DNA from: Allium sativum
Taxonomy: Eukaryota; Streptophyta; Magnoliopsida; Asparagales; Amaryllidaceae
Direction of reading: 5' to 3'
Assembly: GCA_030737875.1 (NCBI GenBank)
Contig: CM060912.1
Location: 882,345,199-882,409,198 of the forward strand
Length of the DNA stretch: 64,000 nt
Under the pieces are notes generated by a model that saw only the letters and a list, made by a program, of their open reading frames with translations, was not told the DNA's origin and did no database searches. Within the stretch, counting starts at the first letter, position 1. Every line of letters begins with the position of its first letter. Positions 23,866-36,830 of the stretch are shown piece by piece. Both the position numbers and the translations under genes were made by a program.

Positions 23866-24050
23866 TCAATTCTATATTCAAATTCTATTTGAATTTTCTA
23901 TATTCAAATTCTATTTGAATTCTATATTCAAACTCTATTTGAATTCTATATTCAAATTCTATTTGAAATTCTCTTTATTCAATTTCTATTTGAAATTCTC
24001 TTTATTCAATTTCTATTTGAAATTCTCTTTATTCAATTTGAATTTTAAAT
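23866..24050. repeat. Minisatellite of TATTCAAATTCTATTTGAAT units
   Basis: Tandem units of ~20-26 bp built from ATTCAAATT and TATTTGAATT, with a 3' half of repeated TGAAATTCTCTTTATTCAATTTC. The left LTR has only one or two units here (~16860-16915), so this is a post-insertion or pre-insertion expansion that accounts for most of the LTR length difference. Confidence 0.85.
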
Positions 24051-24843
24051 AAACTCGAATAAATCAGATTCAAATCATAAACCCTTCCAGATTTATTTTA
24101 ATCCAATTTATATTCTGAACATCAGAACACATTCCATCGTTTATTTCTTTAAAACGATTTTCCATTTCTATTTTTAAATTCACATTTGAATTTAAATATT
24201 CAAATTATCAAATGATAATTTTTCTCACTTTATTTCTATAAACGCTGTTTATAATTTCATTTCAATTATCTGATTATCCAACGAAAATCAATCCATTTCA
24301 TTTATAAACACCGTTTATAAATTTACTTCAATTTCCTACGTTATTTAATTTATAAATATCATTTATACATTAATCACTTCAATTTCCTGTATTATTTAAT
24401 TTATAAACATCGTTTATAATTTCCATACTTGTTTAAAACAAGTTAATAGCTCATTAAAAATTCAAATTTTCTATTTTAAAAAATAGATTTACCCTTTTAA
24501 ATTTCAAATATAATTTTCACTATATTTTTATATATCAACAATTTGGCCACAATGATTTTAAACATTCAAACAACCCAATTTTCAATCAACACATTATATA
24601 TGTGATAATATATGAAAACAGACAATTAATAAAATTTTGAGGAATCCAGTTGGATCCCTCCAACCTATTCTCCTGCATCCACAGACGTTAGTTAATAGAA
24701 ATAATACCCATCCTGCTTCATGGAAGTATATCGCGGTATAGAAGGTCATCCACTATCATAGCGTGGGGCGTATAGGGTAATCATCTGCTAATGGTACCGC
24801 GGGCATCCGCTAATGATACTGCGGGAACAATCCAATCATCAAC

Positions 24844-24846
<3 letters not shown>

Positions 24847-24893
<47 letters not shown>
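24847..24893. repeat. TA microsatellite
   Basis: About 23 TA units, the longer counterpart of 17666-17692. Confidence 0.9.
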
Positions 24894-24896
<3 letters not shown>

Positions 24897-26064
24897 GCCA
24901 ACCCTAAATAACTAATATATTTAAATCAACTAGAAAGCATTCAAACAAGCACAGACAATTATTTTTAACGGATAAAAATAATTCTAAATAAGGTGAGTGA
25001 GATTTACTCACCGTGGTTTTTATTTCTCGATCTATTCCGATTCCCATTTAAATTCCAATGAGAAGTATTTGACGATGCAAGCCAATGCATCTCGTTTCAC
25101 TGAGATCTATTATTGTGTAAATAAATTACTCATTTACAAGATTCATATCAATAACAATTTATTTATTTCATTTAAGTTAATCACCCTTAATCACTTTAAA
25201 TTAAATGAACTAGTTTTTTTTTAAAAGGTCTAGGCAAGTGTAAGTTATATAAATTAACTTAGACTTATATATATGTGTGTAAATTTTAAACGAGTTACTA
25301 AACGAAGTATTAAATTTATACCTTGAAATCGAACTTCCTCACCAACTCCTTACTGTTAACATTGTTTCTCTCCACCGCCTTGCCTTTACAATTTCCAAAT
25401 CCTTTTATTTTCTTCTTTCCATTTGAAATAACCTGGACAGTATATTTGCTCAACTGATCCCCGACCATTTCTTCCTTAAAGCCACCAAAGCCGTAGGCTT
25501 CAATCCACCAAACTCCCTTCAACATGAATATGTCCGAGACCACCATCAATCACCTGGAACTAGTCGCTCGTTGGAATTTGTGAACACGATGTTCTTCTCA
25601 TCGTCAAAAACACAGTGCCGCACTTGATTCCTGAAACCAACTAGAATTCATGAACTTCCAGAACCCTAGGCAACTCGCGTTCTTCCATTCCTCTTTGCTG
25701 CTCGAGTACGAATCTCTAGAAAAGGGTTCGCACCTCCGGATTCGAATGGCTTCATCGCGGTTTCTATCTGATGTCAGGCCTCGTGAACACGAAGACAACC
25801 CGCGCCCTAACTCACGGCGCTCGAGTTCCACTACCACAGAATGCTTAAAAATCCTTTGATCGATTTCGATGTTAAAGAGGAGCGCGGCCATTTTTAGTTT
25901 AGCTGAAGCTTTGTTTTTGATCTGTTTGGGGGGAAATCGAAGCTAAAGAAAATGGGACGGGGTAGTTGTGATATACAAAGGGACAACCATTTTTGTTTTC
26001 AAGCTTAGAACTTTGCTTTAGAGAGAACAAAGCTATGAGAAGAATTTAAGGTGAGGGAGTCGCG

Positions 26065-26072
26065 ATTATATA
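26065..26072 (-). promoter_or_regulatory. Candidate TATA box of LARD-2 5' LTR
   Basis: Minus strand CTATATAATCGCG, ~550 bp into the LTR and upstream of the GC-richer leader segment. The left LTR has TATTTAAT at the same place (18861-18868). Confidence 0.4.
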
Positions 26073-26627
26073 GGTGAACCAGACTTAGTAATTAAGGAAT
26101 GAAGGTAGGTGCTTACTAGGGTAATGTTTATCAGGGGTAGGTTAGTTTACTTGATTTGATGTAGTGCTTGTCCACTTATATTTAAAATAATAAAAATTCG
26201 GGGTTCAATAATTTAAATCACGAACCGCTATTTTAACGTAACCACTGTTGTTTCAACAGTGTAACACTATTATGAACTAACTGAATATATTTTATATTTA
26301 ATTTGACCGTAAATATAAATAACCAAAATAAATTAATACAATATAATTTAAATTCAGAAAAAAATAAATCCTTCGATAATAAATTATTATTATCGCTTTT
26401 ATATTCAATCAGAACTGACATTGATCATCTGAATCATCTCGATTCAGTTTTAACTTCAATTTCAATATATTTTGTATTACGAAAATTTAATATATTCGAT
26501 AATTAATCAAAACTGATTATTAAATCAATAGCTAAATATAAAATTCATTTATATTATCAATTCTATATTTAAAACTAGATTAAATATTTAAAATAAACTG
26601 TTCAAAAATCCGGGTCGTTACACCGCA

Positions 26628-29600
26628 CGACTAAATTCTACAGTATAAGTGTCGAGGCGATTGGTATAGCTTGGGTGAGAACTTCTTCTCACTCAAATTT
26701 TGTTTACAGTTAAATATATGCTAGGATGCAGACGGTTCTTAGTAGCACCCGACACCTTTGACTGATACCATTGATGTTTGGTTGTGTATTTTGATGGATT
26801 GATTTGTTTGAATTTGGTTTGGGATGTGAATGGAATTGACTGAATTTGGTTTGTGTATGGCGCAAGCCAGTATTAGACGAGGGATACGACTTGACCTTAT
26901 TCCGGTTCTAGTATCGCGCCGTTATGCTGCCAAAATTTTCTAAAATATGTTAGAACAATAAAAATATCATTTTTATCGTATAAATGAACTATATAAATAT
27001 TCATATGTTGAAATAAATATTTTATCGTTAAAAATATACTTTTTAATGAGTACATGAATGAAAATAAATATTCATTTACAAATCGGATGATTTGTTTATA
27101 TACACTCATTTGACTGATATTGATTGTGACGATATATTTTACACATCGCAAAACGACACAAATAAATTCTGTGTGTGTTGATTGAAACCCCACACGGGTA
27201 TTGGGATGATATCTAACGTACACTAATCCCAATTGTTTAGTTGTATGTCAATCGATGGGTTGACAGGCTGTTGTAAGCGTTAATTATTTATATTTAACGC
27301 TTATACAGTTGTGTAATGCACTCTGGATGATGGTTGACTGTGTTTGATTATTATTGCGTACATGTGTGTATGAAATCCATGTAAATAAAATTATATAGTA
27401 ATTGACTATGTCTGATTCCAATTCTGAAAGAATGAATATTTTAAATTAACAAATATTTAAAATGACGAATAATGAATATTTTAAAATAACTAATATTTTA
27501 AAATATTATTCAGTAAAGGATTAAAATATGATTTTGACGTCCGATTTGGGATGGACACGAAAATATTGAAATATATGAAGCCGTATTGATTAGATATGCG
27601 CCTTTTTGACGCGAATGGTATTTATATCGATTTTATTCATTTTTATATTGAATATCGAAAAGGAAATTATTTCAAAATTGGATATTTTGAAAATATTATC
27701 TTTTAAATAATATAGTGATAAGGAATATTCAATCTTGATTTAAAATTGAAAATGAAGTTAGAATCCTTTTAAAATGAATTTATAAATGATTTATAAAATA
27801 CATTCTAAATGGAAATCACCGAAGTATATATTATATATATAATATAATGGCCTGAATAGAACGCGCCATGCCGTGGCCGTTCGCGAATTTCGACCATTGA
27901 CTTCGAATTGATATTACGGGAGATCCGACAGTTGGATTCTCCTAAAATCGGAACCGTTGGGTTCATATCGAAAAGAGCTTTCCAACGAATATAAGAGATT
28001 TGAGATCTAACGGTTGGATTTTGAATTATATCCAAATCAAATTTGGAAAAGGTCGTTTTAAGTGCAGTTCGATTACTGTTTATGGAAATCGACTGAAAGG
28101 GGCCTTAATAAAATTATTAAAAATATTGATAATTTGTGTACAATCATAGTAAATGATTTGGAAAGAATTGGGATGAAAAATTCCATATTCGAAGAGATAA
28201 AAATATATTTTTATTGAAACGAACTAGTTATCAACTAGAATTATAATCCAAATATTTTTAAATAAATAAATTGGATTGAGAATGGGTTTTAATATAACTA
28301 GAATTTTTAATATATGATTTTGAGTGGATTTGAATGGAAATCAACTTCGGAATATTTCGATATTGGATTTCGTGATTATATGGATATTTTTATGGAAATT
28401 TGGAAGATATATTTATATCGTTATTTCCAATACGATATTTGTTGGTTTCAGAATTTTATATTGAATATAAGCCGATATAATTTCTATTCAGAGCCTTGTA
28501 TTTAATATCAAATGGTATTTTGGGTTTGTCATGAATGGTGTCTTTATTAACATTGTTCTTAAACCCAGTTGAGAAAAGAATAAATCTTTTAATTAAGATT
28601 TAGAGAAGTTTTCCAATTAACTAATATTTAATTGGAATTGAATGAAAGAATTGGATTTTTGGGTTTATCGTGAACGGTGTTTTAAGTAACACTTATTTTT
28701 TAACCCGACTAACAGTGAAATGTGATTTGAAATTTATAAATCTTTTTATTAAGATTTAATAGGAATCTTCCAAAGTAAAGTTTTCCAATTTAATATATTA
28801 AATTGGAATTGAATGGAATTCGATTTGATAATAATCGAAGAGAGCTTCTGTGGAGGAAGACTGTTAAAATTTATGGAATTTAAAAGGCTTGGTTGTTATT
28901 CCATTTATATTATTAATCGGATACGGAAATTGATATCGATTATATATATTGATCTGTTTTCCGTGAAGATTCCATAATTTAATGGAATGTGATTTGGGTT
29001 TATAGTGAACTGTGTTTTAAATGACATTAGTTCTTTAACCCAGTTAAAGACAGGATTACATGTCTAACATTGTATTACGAACTGTATGGTTGATCTCTGC
29101 TAAATATGTATCTGTTTGGTGGCGGAGATTTGATTCTCTTGCTTAACACCCTTCTCTAAGACGTACGAGCTTAGAGGTTATATATAGGCAAAAATCAATA
29201 GTACGGTGTAGATTGTCGATGCGACATTTTTGATTTTCCAAAGTTAAATAATCATTAACATTGATTTTTGGGAAGATTAAAACCAAGTGGAATTTTAATG
29301 AATCTTTAATTAGATTGAAATGTGAATGTGATAATTTAAATTATCAAATTTGGGAAATGATCGAGAGTGGAGTATCACCAGTTTTACTCCAAGCGATAGT
29401 TAAATCTTTAATTAGATTTGAACGGGAAATGGTAATTAATTTTACCGATAACACCATGGTGTTAGATATGGAGTATTACCAGTTTTGCTCCATGGGATAA
29501 ATAGGTTGGGATTGGGAAATTAGACAAATGATTACTTCGGTAGGGTGCGCTTATCCCGACTAGTTTGGATAAACTTTAATTTGGTTTGAATTGATATCCA

Positions 29601-31350
29601 AAGGAAGATGAAAGAATAAATTTAAAGAATTTATCTTTGATAAAATTAATGGAAACCTTTCCCAAAGTATAAGAATATTTGAATAAAAGAATGTTCTGTA
29701 TTGCAATGAGGTGTATGTTGTGTTTTTATAGCACTTGTCTATAAAATACGCGAGTTATTCGGAAAGGCCGGGTTTAAACACATTCCAAAAAACTAATTCG
29801 ACGATAAGTCGACGATGAAGACGATGGTTGAAGACCGGAGGTCTTCACATCGTTTGGATGATTACTGATGTCTTGATTGGGCTATACAACCAAGACAAGA
29901 TAATAAGTGGTGATCGTCCAGACGTACTTAGAGATCGACCACATATGCGAGGACCTCTCTCCTGTATTGGACATATAGGACGAGGAATAAGGTGCCTCTG
30001 GTTTCGTTCAGACCCAGAACGAACTAGTAAATGGACGTGTGTCTGACATTGGATTTTATTGTGTGTTGATTGACTTCTATTAAATATATATCTATTTGGC
30101 AGTGGAGATTTATTCTCTTGCTTAGCACTCTTCTCTGAGACGTACAAGCTCATAGGTTATATATCGATAGACATTAGTCGCATGGCGTGAATTGCCTATG
30201 TGGCATGCTGAGATGCAAATGATCAAGGCTTATGTTGAAAAGTAGAGTCTTGTGGTTGATGATCAAAGCACAGCCTTAAAGGGCATAGCTTTGTCTATAG
30301 CGTTAATTCGCAAGCCTCACACCTCGGTATTAGTCAAAAAGGGGATATGGGACCTAAGGAGGACATGACGTTTCTTTCTAGCTATGGGTGGTGTCATGGT
30401 ATGGAGTCTAGACATTTATTATATTTTTACCTATGTGGATGAATGATTGCGAGGCGCCTCGGATATATAGTTTACTACGGAGTGGATCCATAGGTCCTAT
30501 AGAACCGGGAAACGTGTGTTCAGGAATAACTAATCCTTAAACATAAGGGAGGACCGACCTTATAGGATTCAAGGGTCTACTGCGGGAGATCCTGAGGCAT
30601 TTGCTAGAGTGTCTTGAAGCCGGCGGGGAGTACATCCCTTGCCTCGACTCATGACGGAAATCCAATTTCCAATACGTGACATTTTGGTTTTGATTGTAAA
30701 CCTATATGGTGACATAGTAGCATGGGACACTATGCCGTTTATGATCGATACATTTATATTTGAAGTTGTTTAATACACTATGCACTTATAGTAATGTCAA
30801 AATGATTTGTTTTGAATGTACCAAGCATGTTTGGCTATTATAAGGTAAAGCACTATCCTTCGGCTTGCGTTGCATTGTGTGATGGGACTTGAGGCTTATA
30901 GTAGCTTCATTTTTCCAAAAAGCATTGCGTTGTTTGTTTTTTGCACTGGTATTCTTGGTAGGGAACCCGTTTCGTGTTTTACAGTGCGGTCCCTTGATTT
31001 ACTTGATTTTGTAGTGAAGATTAAATAGTTGTTTTAATTTTCGCACCAGTCACATAACTGACCTGGAGTTTATTGTTTTAGCCTAAACTCTAGGTTCCCT
31101 TATTTTCCACACGGGCAGCTAGTAGTTTCGGTTTTGCATATATTATATTCACAGGATCCTGGATTTTACAGCTGGAACTATACTCGGAAAGCTCTGTATC
31201 CGCATATTTCTTTCAGTTGTGTTATGTATTTTTTTCTGTTGCTTTGTAGTTTAATCTCTGATATTTTTCTGTTGTATGTATTTGTTCATGCTCTGTTATA
31301 CTCTTGTACGTTGATGCAAATTGTTGTAATAACAATGAAATGTTCTATTG
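26628..31350 (+). repeat. LARD-1 5' LTR, segment 2
   Basis: Resumes after the CCGCA duplication at CGACTAAATTCTACAG and matches the 3' LTR from ~39345 to 44180. It contains the reiterated hairpin domain. It is interrupted at 31350 by S1; TATTG (31346-31350) is duplicated at 36614-36618. Confidence 0.92.
28522..29970 (+). other. Reiterated hairpin domain of LARD-1 5' LTR
   Basis: Three copies of a ~46-nt nested hairpin (28522-28566, 28661-28706, 28995-29041) have arms GGGTT/AACCC, GAAC/GTTC and GTGTT/AACAC to varying completeness. Two 22-nt hairpins follow (29369-29390, arms GGAGTA/TACTCC; 29470-29491, arms GGAGTA/TGCTCC), then a nested ACGAT-GAAGAC/GTCTTC-ATCGT hairpin (29812-29853), then TGTCTTGATTGG facing CCAAGACA (~29868-29900). 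The 3' LTR counterparts are near 41363-42740, and LARD-3 has the same series. Confidence 0.6.
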
Positions 31351-31390
31351 TGTAACATTGCGTAAATTTGCAGTGTTTGGATAATCGACG

Positions 31391-31666
31391 TATTCGAAAG
31401 GAGTTAATCGAGTATAGTTTATTCGAAAGGAGTTAATCGAATATAGTTTATTCGAAAGGAGTTAATTGAATATAGTTTATTCGAAAAGAGTTAATCGAAT
31501 ATAGTTTATTCGAAAGGAGTTAATCGAATATAGTTTATTCAAAAAGAGTTAATCGAATATAGTTTATTTGAAAGGAGTTAATCGAATATAGTTTATTTGA
31601 AAAGAGTTATTGAATATAGTTTATTCGAAAAGAAATAATCGAGTAGAGATTATTCAAAAGAGAATT
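31391..31666. repeat. 29-bp tandem repeat array
   Basis: About nine units of a 29-bp sequence beginning TATTCGAAAGGAGTTAATCG and ending AATATAGTT, the last ones degenerating. TTCGAA and ATCGAA words give each unit partial dyad symmetry. Confidence 0.92.
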
Positions 31667-32443
31667 ATACATTGAAATTCAATTATATCGAATATAGGAA
31701 AGTACTATGTACTTTCCGGTTTTTAAATCAAGATTTATTTATTAAATAAATTTATTAATTCAAATTAATAAATAATAGTTATACTTAAGTTATTATATTT
31801 CAGAAGCATGGAATTATAACACCATAGTTGTAATCAAATGGTTTCTTTAAAAGAATTGGATTCGTAAATAGAATCCGAGAGTTACGTAAGGAAAGGAATA
31901 AATTAATGATAAATTAATTTAAGCGGATAAATATGGATTGATGGATTGATCGATACGATTTCCATTTGGAAATAAGATCGTTGTTTGTACACGTGTTTTC
32001 CTTTGATTGTTAAATCACCGACTATCAAAGTTTTGACCATTTTTCCATTGTCAATACGGAGAGACCGGTTGGATTATTGTCTGAGAACCACTCCGTATGG
32101 ACGTTAGCGTTTCGAATCAAATAGATCAAAGACAAATTAAAGACAGAGTTTATACAAGGGTTATTCTAGCAATCCTAGGTAGAAATTTCCTAAGATCGAT
32201 TTACAAAATAATTCCTTCGGTTTGTCCAGTCCCAGAATAACTTGAATGGACAATTGTTTGACAGAGTATATCTTGTAGATCGCATAAGTTGATCATTTCA
32301 AACGTATTTACGTTGGTGGCGGAGGAATTCGTTTCTCGTAGATTTATACCCGTGATATTTTTGAGGAAATCAATTTGTGATTTGGCGGGTATGGTGATGT
32401 GAGATTCGAAGTAAATGGAGGAGAGATCTGTTAAAAGATACGT

Positions 32444-35400
32444 TGAAACACCCCAGCTCCGTTAAGGTCACTCACAAAGGGAATGCCTTAATTTTGGTGG
32501 AGGTTTATAAGTAAAAGTCACAGATAAAACACAAGACAGATATAAACACATGTATATATAAGTAGCGGAAAACAAACAGACTTTAATTTCATTAAAAAAA
32601 CGTGTTCATACAAAACATTTCCATAATTGTCTTACAATGACTTCCAAAACATTACATCATCAATTCTGTCTTGATTATTAAATAAAGAAGCATAAAACAT
32701 AATTAAAACTGCATAAATCCCCAAAGAACGTGTCCAACAGCCATAGCCAAGGAAAGAGAGTCCAAACCATACATCTACTATCTTGAAGCTTGCAAAGAAT
32801 CTGACTAAGCTGGGTTGTTTCCTCCCTGTGGACCTTGGGGGGGGGGGGGGGGAAAACAGAAGAAAAGAAGACGAAAGGAAAATAGAGTCAGACATAAAGC
32901 CTGGTAAGTCTAGTGACTCTTCAGTATGAGAACAAGAAAAAGGGCATGATAGGTATAAACTGGAAATAGGAAAATATCATAAGCCAAGATGAAGCAGTTT
33001 TGAACAGAATATACTATCGCACCCCACACTATATCTCTGCACCTACTTGTACTGTCTCAACTGGCACCCCATGATCAGGGTGAAGTGATCCCCTTTTCTA
33101 AAGATCGGCTTCTACTCGCAAAATCATATGTGTCATACGGCCCCCAATGATTGTAGATACCTATGCTGGTCCCACCATGGTGTGTATCAAGTCCCATGGT
33201 GGCGGCCCGACACAATTCTAGAATGCATAGGTTATACTACTGGTGCCCAGTGCCTTGTTTGTCTGCTCCGAAGTGTGTGCACGCCCTCACTCCATTAGAA
33301 CCCACACTGTTGCACCAACCGCCGTCGCTTTTGACCGCTTACAATCAGCCCAGTAATCGTGCCCCACCCTGCCTAGTTTCAGGGTACCATGATACCTAAT
33401 TGGGTTTCTGCTGAAATGGGTCCCCGTTACTAGGGTTTTCCAGTCAAACATGTTAAGTGGTTAAGTGTATGTATTTACCTAACCCCACCCATCAGTTTAA
33501 TTAACATGTTGAATTGGTTAAATGTTTTAGTTAACTTAACCCTAACATCCTGACTTGTCCTTAACCTTAATTAGTTAAAGCACCGACCACTCACATTAGA
33601 CAGGTATTGTTACGGTTACTGGATGTGCCGGTCAGTTCCGGGCAGGTTCACACCGTAACTCAGTCTAACCTCGGGTCTTTATTGGGCTCAATGCTTACCC
33701 ACCCATATTGGATAGGTATTGTTGTGATTACTGGACAGCCGGGCAGGTCCGGGCAGGTTTACATCACAACTCAATCCAACCTCGGGTTAAGCATACTCGT
33801 ATTTTATAAATTTACATATTTGTCTCTATTACTTGTTATATGTAAATTTTATAACAATTAAATGTTATGGCCCACTTTCCAAGTTCATCATTTTTGGTAT
33901 AAGGATTTATACCATTTAAATGTCACCAATTATTGGCATGTGACAAACATGCCAATTTCATATATTTTCACCAATTTATGTCAAGTTTTCTATAATTACC
34001 AATTTTTCCCAACGTTACCCCGTCTAAATATTAGGCTAACAATCTTAGCCTAATTTTTCATCCGCAAGATTTTTAGCATATAATATTAGGCTAAAAACTT
34101 AGTCTAATTTAGCGTACACAAAATTGGCATAAAGTGATTTATTAACATAAACATGACATAGGTGCAAATTTGGCATTTTTTGCATAGTCAATATGAACAT
34201 CATAGGTGTGAACTTGCAAAATAGTCAACATGAATATCATAGGTGTGAACTTGCAACGTAGACTAAATCAACATACATATATGTGAATTTGCAACATAGA
34301 CTAAATCAATATACATATATGTGAATTTGCATTGAAATTGGGATCTAACTAAATAGGTGTCACATGAATTAGCATATGATTTAGGCAACATAAGCCTAAA
34401 CATGTTTAGATATAGGCATAATCTCAAACACAAACTAGTATATGAAAAAATTGTGTCATGTCCATAAAGTATTTATAATTTTTAGCACAAGGGTGTGAAC
34501 TAGATCAAATCTTGTTTACTACTATAACATGAAACTTGTATTAAAATGGATCTTGGCATGGATCCAATTATGAACTTAATCATTTAGGCATAGAGGTTTT
34601 AGCATAAAGTATATACATGAGATCTTAACTTTAACCTATATATTCACATAAACATATAGGTGTAGATTATAACATGAACTATACAACTTGCTTGTGATGT
34701 TGCTTTCATTTGAATGGATCCAACACCAAGTAAATTTAACCACAAATATTCTAACCATTCACAATACAATCATTGCAATACACAGATATGAATTAGCATC
34801 GTCGTTATACAATAGCACAATTCCATTTCCATTTTACATCGAATCAAGTCTCAATTTTATTCTCATCGGAAAAATCACTATACTTACAACAAACGACGAA
34901 CTTGAATTCTGGATTCTGAGTTCTGAATTTGCAATGCTTTCCTTTGGGTAGATAAACGTTGTTCGAATCTCGTTTTACATTAGTTTTGCTCATCTCTAAG
35001 CTTTCTCTAACTGACGGCTACTCTTAGCTTCCTTCCAGCAGCATGACGGCTCTAGGTTCTATTTCTTGTGTGAATTTAGGTTGGAGACTAAGGTTGTTTA
35101 TATAGAATTTCAAACTAATTAGAGCCGTCGATGGAGCTAGAGTTAATCAAGGCCATCCATCTTAAGAGAAGCCAATCAGAAAGTGACAAATCAGCCCTAG
35201 TGACACACCAGAGCTAAAAAATTCGACCAGAAACCGATCAGGCCAGCCAAGACCTGACCAGGTCGACTGGGCAGGTAGACCCCCAGGTCGACCATGTGGT
35301 CGACCTGGTTACCCAGGTTGACCCCCAGGTAGACCTGGGCCCTGGGCGGGAAAATTCCCGACCAGCCCAGTTTGGTTCTGTTTTCGAATTTCGATCTGAA

Positions 35401-35614
35401 TTTCGAACTGTTTGAATTTTAAATTGAATTCTGAAACTTCCGAAGGTTATAACTCCTTCATACGGAGTCCGATTTACGCAAACTCAGACTCTAACTCAAG
35501 CAGAATTCCGAGATGAACGCAACAGCGTAACTCGTTTCCCTTAATTCTTTCATTTAGAATTAATTATACTTTAATTTGTTAATTTAAAGTTGATATAAAA
35601 TTCGGGGTGTTATA
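32444..35614 (-). mobile_element. Solo LTR S2, Tekay-type, minus strand
   Basis: A single 3,171-bp LTR in reverse orientation: TGAAACACCCC at 32444 and GGGGTGTTATA at 35614, flanked by TACGT (32439-32443, 35615-35619). It aligns in layout with the LTRs of 444-10787: TATA box (35097-35104), GTAAGT site (34882-34887), hairpin pair, and pyrimidine-rich tract, here a run of 16 G on the + strand at 32837-32852. No interior remains, so it arose by LTR-LTR recombination. Confidence 0.93.
33596..33779 (-). other. Tandem pair of three-stem hairpins (S2)
   Basis: Copy at 33596-33668 has outer arms TTAGAC/GTCTAA and middle arms GTTACGGT/ACCGTAAC. The copy at 33708-33779 has TTGGAT/ATCCAA and GTTGTGAT/ATCACAAC. 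Compared with 2274-2458 both stems have changed on both sides while staying complementary. Confidence 0.72.
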
Positions 35615-36618
35615 TACGTTTTGACCTCGAGCCTCATCAACTGGGAAATGATAGAAATCGGGCAGGCAGCATGTCTAAGTGGGCCGCACCTAATTAGGGT
35701 TTATTGTCACCATCTAGAGAAATTCATATTTGTATTTCATTCAATTCTGTATCTCCCGGGAACAGTTATGTTGGAATACTAACCGAGGGGTGGCAATATA
35801 TTCGATACATTCAAGAGAAATGAATGGTCGGTCATGTGTGGCTAAGTTGCAAGATGTTCTTGTTGAACTCCAGTGTATCGCTTCTAGAGTACGCTGAGCG
35901 GAAGGTGGATCCATACCTTGTCATAGTTGGAATCCATTCCCCAAATAAGAGCCCGCGGTTTTGATTGTATATTATATATGTAGAATGTTAGATGCAAGCG
36001 TTTCTGCTAGATTGCTAAGTACTTGTATTTAGACATTATTATAATATCAGAAGAGACTTGATATAAAGAATAATTTAGTTTATCGTAAGGTAAAAACCGT
36101 CCGTGTTTATGTGTGGATCGGTCTTACGATTATCATTTCTTTTAAAGAGATTTTAAAAGTTAAACAAATGGTTGGAGTTTACTCACACCAGTCACATGAC
36201 TGACCCAGAGTTTATTTTGTTTTGTTTTCCCTAAACTCTTTGGTGCCCAATTTTGTACGGGTAGTCAAGTAGTCGGGATTTACAAATACTTGAAGAGCTA
36301 GAGCAGGAGGCTTCAAGATTATATTGCTATTGTTATTTCTGCTGTGTTGTAAGTGTTATACTCTAATAATGGTATTGTATACAGATACTGTTTTATTTCA
36401 AAGTCATGTTATGAAATATATTTATTCGTTCCGCTATGAGATTCGTGTTTACTCTAATGTTGTATGTTCTTCTTCTTCTTCTATTCTAAGTTTCTATCCG
36501 ATCTATTCTCACCCTCTAATTTCTTTCATTAACTACCGGTATTTTCGATGTTTGGATAATCAACGTGGGTTTTATGTCGATGACCAAAGATCGCAAATTT
36601 CTGGGACGTTACATATTG

Positions 36619-36689
36619 TTCATGTTTTGATTTGTCGTGTTCTCAACTCAATCCGGACTTTCCCGTAAGGGCGAGTTTGGGTCGTAAAA
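36619..36689 (+). repeat. LARD-1 5' LTR, segment 3 (terminus)
   Basis: The final 71 bp of the LTR after the S1 duplication, from TTCATGTTTTGATTTGTCG to GGGTCGTAAAA. It matches 44178-44248 of the 3' LTR, which is followed by target-site GTTTC instead of the primer site. Confidence 0.88.
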
Positions 36690-36692
36690 GTT

Positions 36693-36704
36693 TGGTATCA
36701 GAGC
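36693..36704 (+). other. LARD-1 primer binding site
   Basis: TGGTATCAGAGC, identical to the initiator-Met tRNA-type site in the other elements, three bases past the inferred LTR end. Confidence 0.95.
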
Positions 36705-36791
36705 ATTGGTTTACAAAGATCGAGAACAAAACACATCAGAAGCAAACGAAAAAATTCATCAGGGATTGGATTTGTAATATCCACAAGAATG

Positions 36792-36830
36792 ACTCGTTAG
36801 AGATAGGATCAGTAATATCCTAGAACGAGT
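36792..36830 (+). other. Post-primer-site hairpin (LARD-1)
   Basis: ACTCGTT/AACGAGT outer stem around TAGGAT-CAGTA-ATATCCTA. It starts 88 bases after the primer site, as in LARD-3 (90). A smaller TTGGAT/ATCC hairpin with a TTGTA loop precedes it at ~36765-36782. Confidence 0.65.

Larger units (their letters stand above)
13602..26622 (-). mobile_element. LARD-2: giant-LTR, non-coding retrotransposon, minus strand
   Basis: Ends TGTAACGACCCG and CGGGTCGTTACA are flanked by CCGCA on both sides. LTRs of 5,817 bp (13602-19418) and 6,056 bp (20567-26622) enclose 1,148 bp. The reverse-complement polypurine tract at 19419 and primer site at 20553-20564 show minus-strand orientation, so the right-hand LTR is the 5' LTR. 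No gag-pol is present. About 9 differences in the first 205 bp of the LTRs make it younger than LARD-1, as nesting requires. Confidence 0.95.
20567..26622 (-). repeat. LARD-2 5' LTR (right copy)
   Basis: This 6,056-bp LTR ends in CGGGTCGTTACA at 26622; its inner end opens TGCAACGACCCG (one substitution from TGTAAC). It carries the second copy of the 65-codon ORF module, an expanded minisatellite (23866-24050), a longer TA array and a minus-strand TATA candidate at 26065-26072. Confidence 0.95.
31351..36613 (+). mobile_element. Solo LTR S1, related to LARD-2, carrying S2
   Basis: TGTAACATTGCG at the start and GGGACGTTACA at the end are flanked by TATTG duplications. Without S2 it is ~2.1 kb. 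Its right part (35640-36200) matches the reverse complement of LARD-2 LTR sequence near 14000-14400 (the GGTCGGTCATGTGTGG and AGATGTTCTTGTTG segments), and 32030-32090 matches ~14890-14950. No primer site or second LTR is present, so it is a solo or internally deleted LTR. Confidence 0.8.

Noticed and set aside
25316..25549. 77-codon minus-strand frame (GVWWIEAYGFGGF...) as a captured gene
   Set aside because: The same frame in the other LTR (18110-18350) has a premature stop, and no known domain is visible, so there is no support for coding.
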